The notes under the pieces are model-generated. The model searched no databases. It was not told the DNA's origin and worked only from the letters and a program-made list of their open reading frames with translations. From Mucilaginibacter ginsenosidivorax (lineage in GTDB: Bacteria > Bacteroidota > Bacteroidia > Sphingobacteriales > Sphingobacteriaceae): a stretch of DNA of 64,000 nucleotides. Positions within the stretch are counted from its first letter, which is position 1. Each line of letters starts with the position of its first letter. Location of the stretch: positions 4,278,001 to 4,342,000 of the forward strand of contig NZ_CP042437.1 in assembly GCF_007971525.1 (NCBI RefSeq), written 5' to 3'. A program made the translations under genes and the position numbers. This document shows positions 17,188-27,367 of the stretch, in pieces.

Positions 17188-18282
17188 ATGATCAACAATA
17201 TCTGGATACTTATTGGTAAAAAGTTAAGTGGGGAGGCTACCGCCGAGGAGTTGGCCGAACTTGAAGAACTTTTGCGACAAGGCGGTACCGATTTATATCC
17301 GGTTGATTTGCTGGAAAATTTATGGCGCGAAGAAAATAAAATAAAAGCCGACGACAAGCTGGAAGCCAAATGGGCTGCCTTTGAAGATAAGCTTGATACA
17401 GCCGATAAAGCAGAGGCCGACGAGTTGGCCCAATCAGAAAACCAGGAACACGGTAAATCCAAATCGGGCATTATTAAGTTTCTTAAGTTTTTCTCGATGG
17501 TAGTGGCCGCCTGTTTTGCGCTGCTGTTTTTTGTGATAAATAAAAAAGATGCAACAGGGCCTGTTAAGTCAAACCAAATAACTGCCCCACAAAACGGTAT
17601 CAGTAAAATTCAGCTGTCTGATGGCACCAGGGTATGGCTAAACGCCGGCAGTAAACTGGTTTATGATGCCAGCTACGGGCTTGAACAAAGAAAAGTCACG
17701 TTACAGGGCGAGGCGCTTTTTGACGTGGTTAAAGATGCTCAGCACCCGTTTATAGTTACCACCTCTACAATCAGCATTAAAGTACTGGGCACCCGGTTTA
17801 ATGTAAGGGCCTATAATAACGATAAAACATCCGAAGCATCGCTGATACATGGGCGCATAGAATTAACCATCTTAAAAACACCCGAGAAAAAGATCATTTT
17901 AAAAGCCGCCGATAAGCTCACCATCAATAATGAGCAGCCCGTTTTAACCGGCAAGGCTTTAGTGCCATCAGACAAAAGCATAACCGAAGAAACGCCATTG
18001 ATGGTTTTGGGGCAGATTCACCAGGCCAAAAAAGACACGCTGCCTTCTGAAGCCATGTGGGTTGAAAATAAGCTTGCTTTTGACGCCGAAGACTTTGAAA
18101 GCCTGGCCAAACAACTGGAACGCCGCTATAATGTTACCATTGTTTTTAAAAACGATGAGCTTAAAAAACTAAGGTTTACCGGTAAGTTTAAAAACGAAAC
18201 CATAGGCAAAGCTTTAAAAGCATTAAAAACTACAACCTATTTCCATTATAAAACCGACAATAATCAAGTTTTAATTTATTAA
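17188..18282 (+). CDS. FecR-family anti-sigma factor
   Basis: This is a 364-residue protein. The cytoplasmic N-terminal part (about 1-90, LSGEATAEELAELEELLRQG) would bind the ECF sigma, followed by one membrane helix (about 93-113, FFSMVVAACFALLFFVI), a periplasmic FecR domain (about 135-235, QNGISKIQLSDGTRVWLNAGSKL and VLGTRFNVRAY) and a C-terminal DUF4974-type domain (about 290-364, FESLAKQLERRYNVTIVF) that contacts the SusC STN domain. It stands 158 bases before SusC. Its sigma partner is probably the factor at 14052, across an inserted minus-strand island. Confidence 0.92.
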   Translation: MINNIWILIGKKLSGEATAEELAELEELLRQGGTDLYPVDLLENLWREENKIKADDKLEAKWAAFEDKLDTADKAEADELAQSENQEHGKSKSGIIKFLKFFSMVVAACFALLFFVINKKDATGPVKSNQITAPQNGISKIQLSDGTRVWLNAGSKLVYDASYGLEQRKVTLQGEALFDVVKDAQHPFIVTTSTISIKVLGTRFNVRAYNNDKTSEASLIHGRIELTILKTPEKKIILKAADKLTINNEQPVLTGKALVPSDKSITEETPLMVLGQIHQAKKDTLPSEAMWVENKLAFDAEDFESLAKQLERRYNVTIVFKNDELKKLRFTGKFKNETIGKALKALKTTTYFHYKTDNNQVLIY

Positions 18283-18341
18283 CCATTAAACCATTAATTA
18301 ACAGCCTATGCTTAAATAAGTATCTAAACTGAAAGCCAAAA

Positions 18342-18371
18342 AGCGGAAGAATGTTCCACCATTCCCCCGCT
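18342..18371 (+). promoter_or_regulatory. Leader hairpin between FecR and SusC
   Basis: AGCGG (18342-18346) pairs with CCGCT (18367-18371), and an inner stem GAATG/CATTC extends it. A hairpin in the equivalent place, AGCCG/CGGCT, precedes the SusC gene at 63250. It lies 69 bases before the SusC ATG and may set transcript stability or translation. Confidence 0.5.
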
Positions 18372-18439
18372 AATATGGTAAAAGTTAACTACCAGCCCTT
18401 TTGAAAACCAAATAGTTAAAACAACCTTAATGCTAAATT

Positions 18440-21400
18440 ATGAAAAAAAATGTACCCCGCATTAACCAAGTGCGGTTAAACCAATTTTTGAAAATATTTC
18501 TTATGTTTAAATTTATCCTTGCCCTGGTGATTGTATCGTCATTTCAGGTTTTTGCAAAAGGATATGGCCAGACAGTTATCAATGTTAATTTCCAGAATGT
18601 TACCTTAAAAAAGGCGTTCAAGGAGATCGAAAAAAAATCTGACTACCGCTTTTTGTACAACGACGATATACTGGCAAAAAATGAATTGCCCGCCAGCCTT
18701 AACGTTGCCAATGCATCGTTAGATGAAACAATGGCCGCCCTGCTTGCCAAAACAAACCTGGTTTACAAGTTAAGCGAAAATAACCTGGTGATACTGTCAG
18801 AAAAAGGTGCCACGGTATCGGTACTTACCGTAACCGGTAAGGTTACCGATGAGGCAGGCATGCCTATGCCCGGCGTAAGCATCAAAGTAAAAGGAACAAG
18901 CGCCGGCTCGCAAACCGATGTTCAGGGAAGGTATGTGTTAAACATTCCGGATGCCAGCGCCAGTAACGTGGTATTGGTGTTTTCGTTTGTAGGCTATACT
19001 ACGCAGGAGGTGCCTTTGAACGGTAGCTCGTCGCTTAATGTTCAGCTTAAAGCATCGTCAAATTCATTAAACGAGGTTATTGTTGTTGGGTACGGATCGG
19101 TAAAGAAGAAAGACCTTACAGGTTCTGTATCGGTAGTAAACGTTGATAATGCCAAAAAAACAGCATCATATGATGTGGCCAAGCTATTACAGGGCCAGGC
19201 AGCCGGTGTAAGTGTACAGGGATCTGGCGAGCCGGGGGGCTTTGTACAAATCAAAATCAGGGGTATATCTACATTTGGTAACAACAGCCCCCTGTTTGTT
19301 ATTGATGGCGTGCCCATTGATGCGCCGTTTGATTTCCCTACCGATAATATAGAAACCATACAGGTATTAAAAGATGCGTCAGCAGCAGCAATTTATGGTT
19401 CGCGCGCGGCTACAGGTGTGGTTATCATTACATCTAAAAAAGGCAAATCGGGCCCTTTAAAAGTTAATTATAATGGCTATTACGGCCTGCAAAATATTGC
19501 CAAACGGATGGATGTTACCGATAGGGTAGGTTATCAAAAAATAACTACCGCAGCGGAGTTAAATGCCGGCTTAACCATTGCCCCGGCAAATGACCCTACA
19601 AATGCTGCTTTCATCAGTAAAACCAATACCGACTGGCAAAAAGAAATGTTTAAAACCGGTAAAATACAGGATCATAACCTGAATTTATCCGGCGGCAGCG
19701 ATGCCATAAGCTATAACGTTGGCCTTGGGTACTTTGATAACACCAGCACATTATCAGGTCCGCAAAGTTACAAGCGCTATAACTTTACCGGCAGTTTCCA
19801 GGGTAAAAAAGGCATATTTAGCTTTGGCGGTAAAACAGCCTACACTCAATCGCATAAAAACAACCCGGCTATCACAAGTTCGCACGCGGTATTTGGCGGT
19901 GGCCTTACCAGCATGTTAACTGCTATACCTACCATGCCGGTTTATGACCCTAACAGGCTGGGCGGCTACGGCGGCAGCGATAACGTAACCCAAAGGGCTA
20001 TTACCCTTAACGTTATTGGTATGAATAACCTGGTAACCGACTACAGCAACCGTAACCGCATGTTCGGCAATTTTTGGGGCGAGCTGGAACTGGTTAAAAA
20101 TCTTAAATACAAGGTTAACGTAAGCTACGACCGTACCGATTATGAGAACTTTCATTATGAACCCTCATACGACCTTGGTTTTTATTACCTGAATACCAAA
20201 TATTACCTTAACGATCAAAACGGGAACGCGCATACCGGCCTGGTTGAAAATACCTTATCATACCAGCTAACCGCAGGCAAACACAAGTTTGACGTTTTGG
20301 CGGGTACATCATACCAGGAAGATCATAACCAGTTTGTTACCGGTACAGCATCGGCAGCCGGCAGCCTTCAGTTTTTTACCTTCGGTTCCATTGCCGATCC
20401 AACCTCAAAAGGTTTAGATGGGTATAAAGATGCCAGCACCTTGCTATCATACTTTGGCAGGTTAAACTACAACTACGATAGCCGTTACTTGTTAACCGTA
20501 AACTTCAGGCGGGATGGCTCGTCAAGGTTTGGTCCTAAAAATCGCTTTGGTAACTTTCCTTCAGTTGCTGCTGCCTGGAATGTGGGTAACGAAAAAGCTT
20601 TTCATTTACCATCATTCATCAGCAGCTTAAAGCTCCGCACCGGTTATGGTGTATTGGGTAACCAAAATTTTGCCAACTACATGTACCAATCGTACATCAA
20701 TGGCAACGCCAGCTACCTGTTTGGCAATACCCTTGCACCTGGTGCAACTACAGTGGCTGTGAGCGATCCTAGCATTAAATGGGAGTCTACATCAACTGCT
20801 AACGCAGCTATCGATTTTGGCTTCTTCCAGGATAAACTGGCATTTACCGCCGAATATTTTTATAAAAAATCTACCGATATCCTGGCGGGTATTCCGCTGC
20901 CTTTATCGGTGGGTTCGGTACCTGCATCGGTAACTACCAACGCGGCATCAACAGAAAATAAAGGTGTTGAGTTTTCTGTGAGCTATCGCGAAAATATTGG
21001 CAAGCTGCAATTGAATGTTACTGCCAATGCCAATACACTTAAAAACAAAGTGTTAAAATTGGGCGGCACCAACAACCCTATATACGGCGCAGGCAGTAAA
21101 ACAGAAGTTGGCCGCGAAGTAGGCGAGCTATATGGCTTTGTTACCGAAGGTATATTCCAGAACCAGGCCGATATTACCAGCCATGCCACCCAAACATTGG
21201 CAGCGCCCGGCGACGTTAAATTTAAAGATGTGAACGGCGACCATGTGATTACCGATGCCGACAGGGTTTACCTGGGTTCGGTAATTCCGAAACTATATTA
21301 CGGCTTAAACGTGGGCGCATCGTATCAAAACTTTGATGCTTCGTTCTTCCTGCAGGGCAGCTCTGGCAACAAAGTATTTAACGGTGTATATCATGATCTG

Positions 21401-21781
21401 ATGGTTGGCCAGTACGGCAATTCATCAACAGCCGAGCTGAATTTTTGGACGCCCACAAACACCAATACCAACATCCCGCGGCCAATCATTGGCGATCCTA
21501 ACGGCAATGCGCGTTTCTCTGACAGGTTTGTGGAAAGCGGAAGCTATATCAAATTACAAAACGCGCAGTTAGGTTACACCATACCTAAAAATATTTTAAA
21601 TAAAACACATGTTTTCAGCAGCTTAAGAGTGTATCTGTCTGGTCAGAATTTATTGATCATTTCTAAATACCGTGGCTACGACCCTGATTTTATAAGCGAC
21701 GGTTTATTTAGCCGTGGCTACGATTACGGATCGTTTCCAAATCCAAGAACGGTTATGTTAGGTGTACAGGTAGGATTGTAA
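18440..21781 (+). CDS. SusC/RagA-type TonB-dependent outer-membrane transporter with STN domain
   Basis: This is a 1113-residue protein. A signal peptide is followed by an STN signalling domain (about 48-115, VNFQNVTLKKAFKEIEKKSDYRFLYND), a carboxypeptidase-regulatory-like domain (about 125-205), a TonB box and plug (DLTGSVSVVN, KIRGISTFGNNSPLFVIDGVP, VLKDASAAAIYGSRAATGVVIIT), then a long beta-barrel ending in VQVGL. It would import oligosaccharides with the SusD lipoprotein encoded 20 bases downstream. The STN domain shows trans-envelope signalling to the FecR just upstream. Downstream GH51 and GH43 genes point to arabinan or arabinose-containing glycans as substrate. Confidence 0.95.
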   Translation: MKKNVPRINQVRLNQFLKIFLMFKFILALVIVSSFQVFAKGYGQTVINVNFQNVTLKKAFKEIEKKSDYRFLYNDDILAKNELPASLNVANASLDETMAALLAKTNLVYKLSENNLVILSEKGATVSVLTVTGKVTDEAGMPMPGVSIKVKGTSAGSQTDVQGRYVLNIPDASASNVVLVFSFVGYTTQEVPLNGSSSLNVQLKASSNSLNEVIVVGYGSVKKKDLTGSVSVVNVDNAKKTASYDVAKLLQGQAAGVSVQGSGEPGGFVQIKIRGISTFGNNSPLFVIDGVPIDAPFDFPTDNIETIQVLKDASAAAIYGSRAATGVVIITSKKGKSGPLKVNYNGYYGLQNIAKRMDVTDRVGYQKITTAAELNAGLTIAPANDPTNAAFISKTNTDWQKEMFKTGKIQDHNLNLSGGSDAISYNVGLGYFDNTSTLSGPQSYKRYNFTGSFQGKKGIFSFGGKTAYTQSHKNNPAITSSHAVFGGGLTSMLTAIPTMPVYDPNRLGGYGGSDNVTQRAITLNVIGMNNLVTDYSNRNRMFGNFWGELELVKNLKYKVNVSYDRTDYENFHYEPSYDLGFYYLNTKYYLNDQNGNAHTGLVENTLSYQLTAGKHKFDVLAGTSYQEDHNQFVTGTASAAGSLQFFTFGSIADPTSKGLDGYKDASTLLSYFGRLNYNYDSRYLLTVNFRRDGSSRFGPKNRFGNFPSVAAAWNVGNEKAFHLPSFISSLKLRTGYGVLGNQNFANYMYQSYINGNASYLFGNTLAPGATTVAVSDPSIKWESTSTANAAIDFGFFQDKLAFTAEYFYKKSTDILAGIPLPLSVGSVPASVTTNAASTENKGVEFSVSYRENIGKLQLNVTANANTLKNKVLKLGGTNNPIYGAGSKTEVGREVGELYGFVTEGIFQNQADITSHATQTLAAPGDVKFKDVNGDHVITDADRVYLGSVIPKLYYGLNVGASYQNFDASFFLQGSSGNKVFNGVYHDLMVGQYGNSSTAELNFWTPTNTNTNIPRPIIGDPNGNARFSDRFVESGSYIKLQNAQLGYTIPKNILNKTHVFSSLRVYLSGQNLLIISKYRGYDPDFISDGLFSRGYDYGSFPNPRTVMLGVQVGL

Positions 21782-21801
21782 AATTTATTAAAAACAGAGT
21801 C

Positions 21802-23361
21802 ATGAAAACAAACACAAAATATTTTATATGGGCATTCGCAGCTGTAGTATGCCTTAGCGCCTGTACTAAGAAGTTAGACCAGGTAAACCCAAATCAGCAA
21901 ACAGCGGCGTCATTCTGGAAAACGCAGGCCGATGCCATCGCGGGCTTAAATGCGGCTTATGGCAGTTTAATTATTGATGGTACTTACATGCGTTTTACAC
22001 CCGCTATGCTGGATATAAGGGGCGATGATGTACGCAGCAACAGCCCGTGGACAGCATTTTATAACATTGGCCGTTTTGCGTTGGGTACTGCCGATGGCGC
22101 AGGCTACGGCTGGGCTTATGGTGCGTATTACGAAGGTGTGGCCCGCGCCAACCAGGTGCTGGATAATGTGCCTAATATTACAATGGATGCTGGTTTAAAA
22201 AGCCGCATACTTGGCCAGGCCCATTTTTTAAGAGGATTGTACTTTTTTCACCTGGTTAACTTTTTTGGTAAGGTATCATTACCTACCCATTATGTAAAAA
22301 CATCGGCCGATTATTTTGTAAAACAATCAACCGAGGCCGAAGGCTGGAAACAGGTAGAGGATGATTTTACCGCGGCTGCTGCTTTACTGCCGGCATCCTA
22401 TACATCAACCAATGGCCCCGATGCAGGGCAAATTGGCCGCGCAACTAAAGGCGCCGCCATGGCATTCCTGGGCAAAGCTTTATTGTTTAATAAAGATTTT
22501 GCCGGCGCCGCTACGCAGTTTAAAGCGATTATTGACGCAAACGTGTACAGCCTTGTTGCAAACTATAAAGACAACTTTACCGAGGCCAACGAAAATAATT
22601 CTGAGTCGATTTTCGAAGTTCAGTTTTCACGCGATGCCGGGGGAACCGACCTTGGCTGGGGCGGTGCGCCGGTATCAACCTGGGGCCGTACATCGGCAAG
22701 GGCTATTACATTTGCTCCGCGTAGTTTTGGGTGGACAGACGTGCAGCCTACATTTTCGGCATTGAATGAATACATGATCGAAAAAACGGTTGATGGCAAC
22801 GTTGACCCAAGGGTTGATGCCACCATTTACTACAACAAACCGGGCGAAACTTTATATGGCCAATCGTTTTTTGAAAGGTACAAGAATAACCCTGCCGATT
22901 TGAACGATATATTTTGCCGCAAATATGAAAACGGAGATACCCGTGCCGATGAATTTGACTGGCGCTCGGGCATCAACGAAAGGATTATGCGTTACGCCGA
23001 TGTATTGCTGATGTATGCTGAGTGTCTGAACGAGACCGGCCAGACAGCACAGGCTTATCCGTACATACAGATGGTGCGCACCCGTGCCAAACTGCCCGAT
23101 TTGGCAACTACCAAACCAGGCATGAACCAGGCCCAGATGCGCGACCAGCTTGCACACGAAAGGTTGTTGGAATTTTGTTTGGAAGGCCACCGTTTTGATG
23201 ATATCCGCCGTTGGGGATGGTTGCAGGATCCGGCTAAACTGGCTTTATTAAAATCGCGCGACGCCGAGTTTAATACTTACCAGGCCGGTCGCGAATATTA
23301 CCCTATCCCGCAATCAGAAATTGATAACAATCCTGGTTTTAAACAAAATGCTACTTACTAA
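21802..23361 (+). CDS. SusD/RagB-family glycan-binding lipoprotein
   Basis: This is a 519-residue protein with a lipobox (VVCLSAC, Cys near 21). The N-terminal TPR-like part (about 35-230, SFWKTQADAIAGLNAAYGSL) and the C-terminal region with LRYADVLLMYAE-like (MRYADVLLMYAECLNETGQ), RTRAKLPDL and ERLLEFCLEGHRFDDIRRWGWL are family signatures. It forms the lid of the SusC transporter at the cell surface and binds the substrate oligosaccharide. The 20-base gap from SusC indicates one transcript. Two stem-loops follow the stop. Confidence 0.95.
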   Translation: MKTNTKYFIWAFAAVVCLSACTKKLDQVNPNQQTAASFWKTQADAIAGLNAAYGSLIIDGTYMRFTPAMLDIRGDDVRSNSPWTAFYNIGRFALGTADGAGYGWAYGAYYEGVARANQVLDNVPNITMDAGLKSRILGQAHFLRGLYFFHLVNFFGKVSLPTHYVKTSADYFVKQSTEAEGWKQVEDDFTAAAALLPASYTSTNGPDAGQIGRATKGAAMAFLGKALLFNKDFAGAATQFKAIIDANVYSLVANYKDNFTEANENNSESIFEVQFSRDAGGTDLGWGGAPVSTWGRTSARAITFAPRSFGWTDVQPTFSALNEYMIEKTVDGNVDPRVDATIYYNKPGETLYGQSFFERYKNNPADLNDIFCRKYENGDTRADEFDWRSGINERIMRYADVLLMYAECLNETGQTAQAYPYIQMVRTRAKLPDLATTKPGMNQAQMRDQLAHERLLEFCLEGHRFDDIRRWGWLQDPAKLALLKSRDAEFNTYQAGREYYPIPQSEIDNNPGFKQNATY

Positions 23362-23375
23362 GCAAGGTTAAATAT

Positions 23376-23465
23376 TATGCAGAGGCGTAAATAAGCGCTT
23401 CTGCATAAGAGTAAATAATTCAGGTTAGGTTAAAGCTGTGCCGTTTTTTATAAACGGTGCAGCTT
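23376..23465 (+). terminator. Tandem stem-loops between SusD and GH51
   Basis: Hairpin 1 pairs TATGCAGAGGCG (23376-23387) with CGCTTCTGCATA (23396-23407), 11 of 12 matching. Hairpin 2 runs 23433-23465, AAGCTG and CCGTTT pairing with AAACGG and CAGCTT around a symmetric TG mismatch. Neither is followed by a strong T-run on the plus strand, so partial termination or protection of the SusCD message is likelier than a full stop. Confidence 0.55.
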
Positions 23466-23489
23466 ATTTAACTCCAAAAAAAATTTGCG

Positions 23490-25577
23490 GTGATAAAAAA
23501 ACTTTGCTTTATAATTTGCATATGCCTTGCGTTTCAGCAACGGGTTAATGCGCAATCCATAAATCAAAAGGAAGCCGTTGTTGATGTTACTATTGATGCG
23601 GACCATAAAGGGCCGGTAATATCAAAACTGGTGTACGGGCAGTTTATTGAATTGTTGTTTAATTATTTTGAAGGTGGCCTGTGGGCCGAAATGCTGGGCG
23701 ACCGGAAATTCTTTTACCCGGTAAACTCAAATGAAAAATTAATACCCGGTAATTCCCGTAACTATTTAGGCCGATGGAAGCCGCTTGGTCCCGATGCGTT
23801 TGTAAAAATGGATAGCGCGAACGTCTACACAGGGGAGCATTCGGTTAAAGTTATCATGGAAAATAAGGCAGCACACGGTATACAACAAGGCGGCCTTACT
23901 TTTTTTAAAAATAAGGCTTATGCCGGTTACGTAATTGTTAAAGCCAAAAAAGGCACCACAATAAATATAAATATTACTGCTGATGATAATTTAGGCAACC
24001 TGAGCATCGCGCTTCCGGTGATAACCAGCGGGTTTCATAAATATCCTTTTAAGTTTAGGGCAACTACAGGCAAAGCCACTTTTCAGGTTTCGGCAAAAGG
24101 TAATGGTTTCTTTAATATCGGCGCGGTTTCTTTAATGCCTGCCGATAATGTACAAGGTTTCAGGGCCGATATTTTGCATGATTTAAGGGAGATGAATTTG
24201 GGCATCATCCGCTGGGGCGGTAATGCATCATCCGGTTATGATTGGCGCAATGGTATCGGCGAGAGGGACAAACGAGCCCCCAAATATGATTACGCCTGGA
24301 GCGCCATGGAATCAAACGATGTTGGTACGGATGAATATATGACCCTTTGCAAGTTACTGAATGTGGTGCCCTACATTGGCGTAAATGCCGGTTTTGGCGA
24401 GGCATATTCAGCTGCTCAATGGGTACAGTATGTTAATGGTGCGGCATCAACTCCAATGGGTAAACTGAGGGCCCAAAACGGGCATCCGCAGCCCTATAAC
24501 GTAAAATGGTGGGGTATAGGTAACGAGATGTATGGCGAGTGGCAACTGGGCCACATGCCTATAAAATATTACGTGATAAAACACGAGGTTTTTGCCCGGG
24601 AAATGAAAAAACAAGACCCATCAATTATCCTGGTGGCATCCGGCGCATCGCCATTTGAAATGGGTGCGACATCGGTATATGTTAGTCACCCCGAAATTGC
24701 ACATGTGCCGTATAGCTACGGCTCGGAGCAGGATTGGTCGGGCAATTTGCTGGCCCGCGATGCCAGGTACATGAATTTTATAGCCGAACATTTATACCCC
24801 ATATCCGATTCGGCCTACAACGAAAAAACGCAACGGTTTGATCATGTAAACGATTCGTTACCGCAACGCATCAGGCGCCTGCCCAACCGTATAAAAGGGG
24901 CGACAGAAGCTTTTGAACAATACCTGAACACTATCCCCGAAGTTAAAAGCAGGAACATCCTGATGGCGATGGACGAATGGCGCATGAAAGATGGCTGGGG
25001 ATTGGAAGACGCGCTGGCAACTGCCGAAGGTTTTAATGAAATAGCCCGGCATACGGATATTATCAAAATGTCGGCCTATACATCTACAAGCGCGCCGCTG
25101 GGTTTGCTGTACAACGCAACCGCAAGCGCCATGCAGCCCAATGGCCTGGTTATTAAACTATATGCCGATCATTTTGGCAGTATCCCGGTAATGGTAAGCG
25201 GTAATGCCGATCAGCCCCAAATTGCCGGAACCACAGGTGCCGACAGGCCGGCTGTTTCATCGGGCAGTAGCACCTATCCGTTAGATGTAATGGCCGCGCT
25301 GACTAATGATGGTAAAAAAATAACCATCGCGGTGGTTAATCCAACAAGGCAAACACAAACGCTGCATATACTATATAAAAACATAAGCATTGCCGCCGAC
25401 GGGCAAAAATGGACTATAGCAGGCAGCGATTTAAAAGCCATCAATGTGCCGGGAGCTAAACCAACAATCGGCATTATACCATCAGCAGTAAAAAATGCCG
25501 GTCAGGTACTCATCACCTGGCCTTTAAGCGTAACACTATTCGAACTCAACATAAACAATTATAAAACCGGGAAATAG
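23490..25577 (+). CDS. GH51 alpha-L-arabinofuranosidase
   Basis: This is a 695-residue secreted enzyme starting with GTG at 23490, giving a good signal peptide (MIKKLCFIICICLAFQQRVNA). It would remove arabinofuranose side or end residues. The GH51 barrel has the acid/base Glu near 345 (WWGIGNEMYGEW) and the nucleophile Glu near 495 (MAMDEWRMKDGWG). An N-terminal carbohydrate-binding-like beta-sandwich (about 100-210) precedes the barrel and the usual C-terminal beta-domain ends at LFELNI. The GH43 gene follows after one base, so the two are co-translated. Confidence 0.92.
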   Translation: MIKKLCFIICICLAFQQRVNAQSINQKEAVVDVTIDADHKGPVISKLVYGQFIELLFNYFEGGLWAEMLGDRKFFYPVNSNEKLIPGNSRNYLGRWKPLGPDAFVKMDSANVYTGEHSVKVIMENKAAHGIQQGGLTFFKNKAYAGYVIVKAKKGTTININITADDNLGNLSIALPVITSGFHKYPFKFRATTGKATFQVSAKGNGFFNIGAVSLMPADNVQGFRADILHDLREMNLGIIRWGGNASSGYDWRNGIGERDKRAPKYDYAWSAMESNDVGTDEYMTLCKLLNVVPYIGVNAGFGEAYSAAQWVQYVNGAASTPMGKLRAQNGHPQPYNVKWWGIGNEMYGEWQLGHMPIKYYVIKHEVFAREMKKQDPSIILVASGASPFEMGATSVYVSHPEIAHVPYSYGSEQDWSGNLLARDARYMNFIAEHLYPISDSAYNEKTQRFDHVNDSLPQRIRRLPNRIKGATEAFEQYLNTIPEVKSRNILMAMDEWRMKDGWGLEDALATAEGFNEIARHTDIIKMSAYTSTSAPLGLLYNATASAMQPNGLVIKLYADHFGSIPVMVSGNADQPQIAGTTGADRPAVSSGSSTYPLDVMAALTNDGKKITIAVVNPTRQTQTLHILYKNISIAADGQKWTIAGSDLKAINVPGAKPTIGIIPSAVKNAGQVLITWPLSVTLFELNINNYKTGK

Positions 25578-25578
25578 C

Positions 25579-27066
25579 ATGATGAAGAAAGCAAAATACC
25601 TATTGGCAACAGCAGCATTAGCAATAGTAATGTTATCCTGCTCAAAAAAGGAAACACCTGCGCCAGCCAAAACAGATACAACTACAACACCGGTGCCCCC
25701 CGCAGCTTTTGATATCAATTCCATTACGGATACCTATGCCGATATCTCGGCTTTTACTTATTACCCAAAATGGACAGTATACAACGTACACGATCCATCC
25801 ATCAAAAAATTTGGCGATTATTATTATTGCTACAGTACCGATGTTGGTTTTGGGATAGATGTCCGGTCGGGCCTGCAAATCCGCCGGTCAAAGGATTTGG
25901 TGCAATGGGAATTTGTGGGCTGGGTGTTTTCAACATTACCGGCGCAGGGTTCGGCGTATATCACAGGCAAGGGTGGTACGCCGTTTAACTCGTTATGGGC
26001 ACCCTATGTAATGAACGTAGGGTCAGAATACCGGCTGTATTATTCCCTGTCATCGGCCGTAGCGCGTTTAAGCGTTATCGGCATGGCAACCGCCACATCG
26101 CCCGAAGGGCCGTGGACCGAAAAAGGGGTAGTGGTAACATCGGCCAATGATGCATCCATCCAAACCAACGCCATCGATCCAACGGTCGTAACCACCACCG
26201 CAGGCGAGCAGTATATGTATTACGGTTCGGCATGGGATGGTATTTATATTTTAAAGCTGGATGCTTCAACCGGCCTTGCGGCATCTCCCGGCGATAAAGG
26301 CAAACGCATTGCTAACCGTGGTTTTACGGGTGGCAAATACAATGGCAACATTGAAGGCGCCGAGGTGATTTACAATCCCGACCTGAAAAAATATTTCCTG
26401 TTTATCAGTTACGATTGGCTGCAAACCAAATACAATGTTAGGGTGGGCAGGGGCGATAGCCCAACCGGTCCGTTTTATGATTATAACGGGGTGGATATCA
26501 ATACCAATGTTGATCATGGGCCGATGGTTTTGGCACCATACCAGTTCAACGGCCATGGTGGCTGGCAGGGAACCGCGCATTGTGCCGTATTTGACGATGG
26601 CAGCGGGCAATATTTTATGGCGCACCAGGGCCGGCCGGGCGTTAACTCCTATTTTATGGATCTTCATGTTCGCAAAATATCATGGACACCTGATGGCTGG
26701 CCGGTTGTATCGCCGGAGCGTTATGCCAATGTTGCCCAAACAGCTATTGCCAGTGCCGATATAGCAGGTACTTACGAAAAGATAACTTTAGGTTATCATG
26801 TAGTGGTAGGTTACGGCACCGAGCAAACCAATCCCGATTTCCAGGTAGCTACTACCTTTAAACTGGATGCCGCCGGTACCATAGATGGCAACGCTACCGA
26901 TACCTGGACTTACGCATCGCCTTATATCACCTTAAAGTACGCTGCAGGTGCCACCTACAAATTAAAAGTTGAACGCGAACGCGACTGGGAAAACAAAGTT
27001 GCATCAACGTTAATATTTACCGGGCTGGATAATGCTGGTATAGCTGTTTGGGGGAAGAAGAAATAG
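25579..27066 (+). CDS. GH43 arabinan endo-1,5-alpha-L-arabinosidase, lipoprotein
   Basis: This is a 495-residue protein. The ATG at 25579 is one base after the GH51 stop; a second ATG follows directly. A lipobox (AIVMLSC, Cys near 21) suggests surface or periplasmic anchoring. The five-bladed propeller has the base Asp72 (NVHDPSI), the pKa-setting Asp in NAIDPTVV and the acid Glu in NIEGAEVIY. About 100 C-terminal residues (from IAGTYEKITLGYHV) match the extra domain of extracellular endo-arabinanases. It would cut the alpha-1,5 arabinan backbone to oligomers for SusCD import. Confidence 0.9.
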   Translation: MMKKAKYLLATAALAIVMLSCSKKETPAPAKTDTTTTPVPPAAFDINSITDTYADISAFTYYPKWTVYNVHDPSIKKFGDYYYCYSTDVGFGIDVRSGLQIRRSKDLVQWEFVGWVFSTLPAQGSAYITGKGGTPFNSLWAPYVMNVGSEYRLYYSLSSAVARLSVIGMATATSPEGPWTEKGVVVTSANDASIQTNAIDPTVVTTTAGEQYMYYGSAWDGIYILKLDASTGLAASPGDKGKRIANRGFTGGKYNGNIEGAEVIYNPDLKKYFLFISYDWLQTKYNVRVGRGDSPTGPFYDYNGVDINTNVDHGPMVLAPYQFNGHGGWQGTAHCAVFDDGSGQYFMAHQGRPGVNSYFMDLHVRKISWTPDGWPVVSPERYANVAQTAIASADIAGTYEKITLGYHVVVGYGTEQTNPDFQVATTFKLDAAGTIDGNATDTWTYASPYITLKYAAGATYKLKVERERDWENKVASTLIFTGLDNAGIAVWGKKK

Positions 27067-27135
27067 GTAGTAACAAGTTGTAGGATATATTCATTCTCAC
27101 TTATAAATTGGTTACCTATAACACGTTCAATTTTC

Positions 27136-27222
27136 CTGTCATCCTGAGGTACGAAGGATCTATCAGCCATGCATAACCGATAGAAAAGTTCACGAGAGAT
27201 ACTTCGTTCCTCAGGATGACAG
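27136..27222. repeat. Palindromic repeat family A, copy 2
   Basis: An 87-bp element with arms beginning CTGTCATCCTGAGG and ending CCTCAGGATGACAG. The sister copy at 29503-29589 is in the same orientation and shares flanking sequence on both sides, so the pair brackets the GH51 gene. Confidence 0.9.
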
Positions 27223-27236
27223 TAGTTTATTTTTAA

Positions 27237-27283
27237 TGTCATTTCCTCCGACAGAACCGCAGATTTTATAACCCGAAATGATA
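27237..27283. repeat. Palindromic repeat family D, copy 1
   Basis: A 47-bp element, TGTCATTTCC at the left and CGAAATGATA at the right, with a conserved core GCAGATTTTAT. It resembles the 48-bp element at 29605-29652. Both follow a family A copy at the same distance. Confidence 0.75.
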
Positions 27284-27306
27284 TTTGTTTATTTTTTAAA
27301 TAATGA

Positions 27307-27326
27307 TTGTGAAAATTACACTTATT
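27307..27326. promoter_or_regulatory. Candidate AraR operator before the second GH51 gene
   Basis: TTGT (27307-27310), seven bases, ACAC (27318-27321), then TTATT. The right half ACACTTATT is identical to those at araB and at 52952. It ends 41 bases before the GH51 start. Confidence 0.55.
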
Positions 27327-27367
27327 AATATTTTTTTGTAGTTTTAGCGTACCAATACAAACCAACA

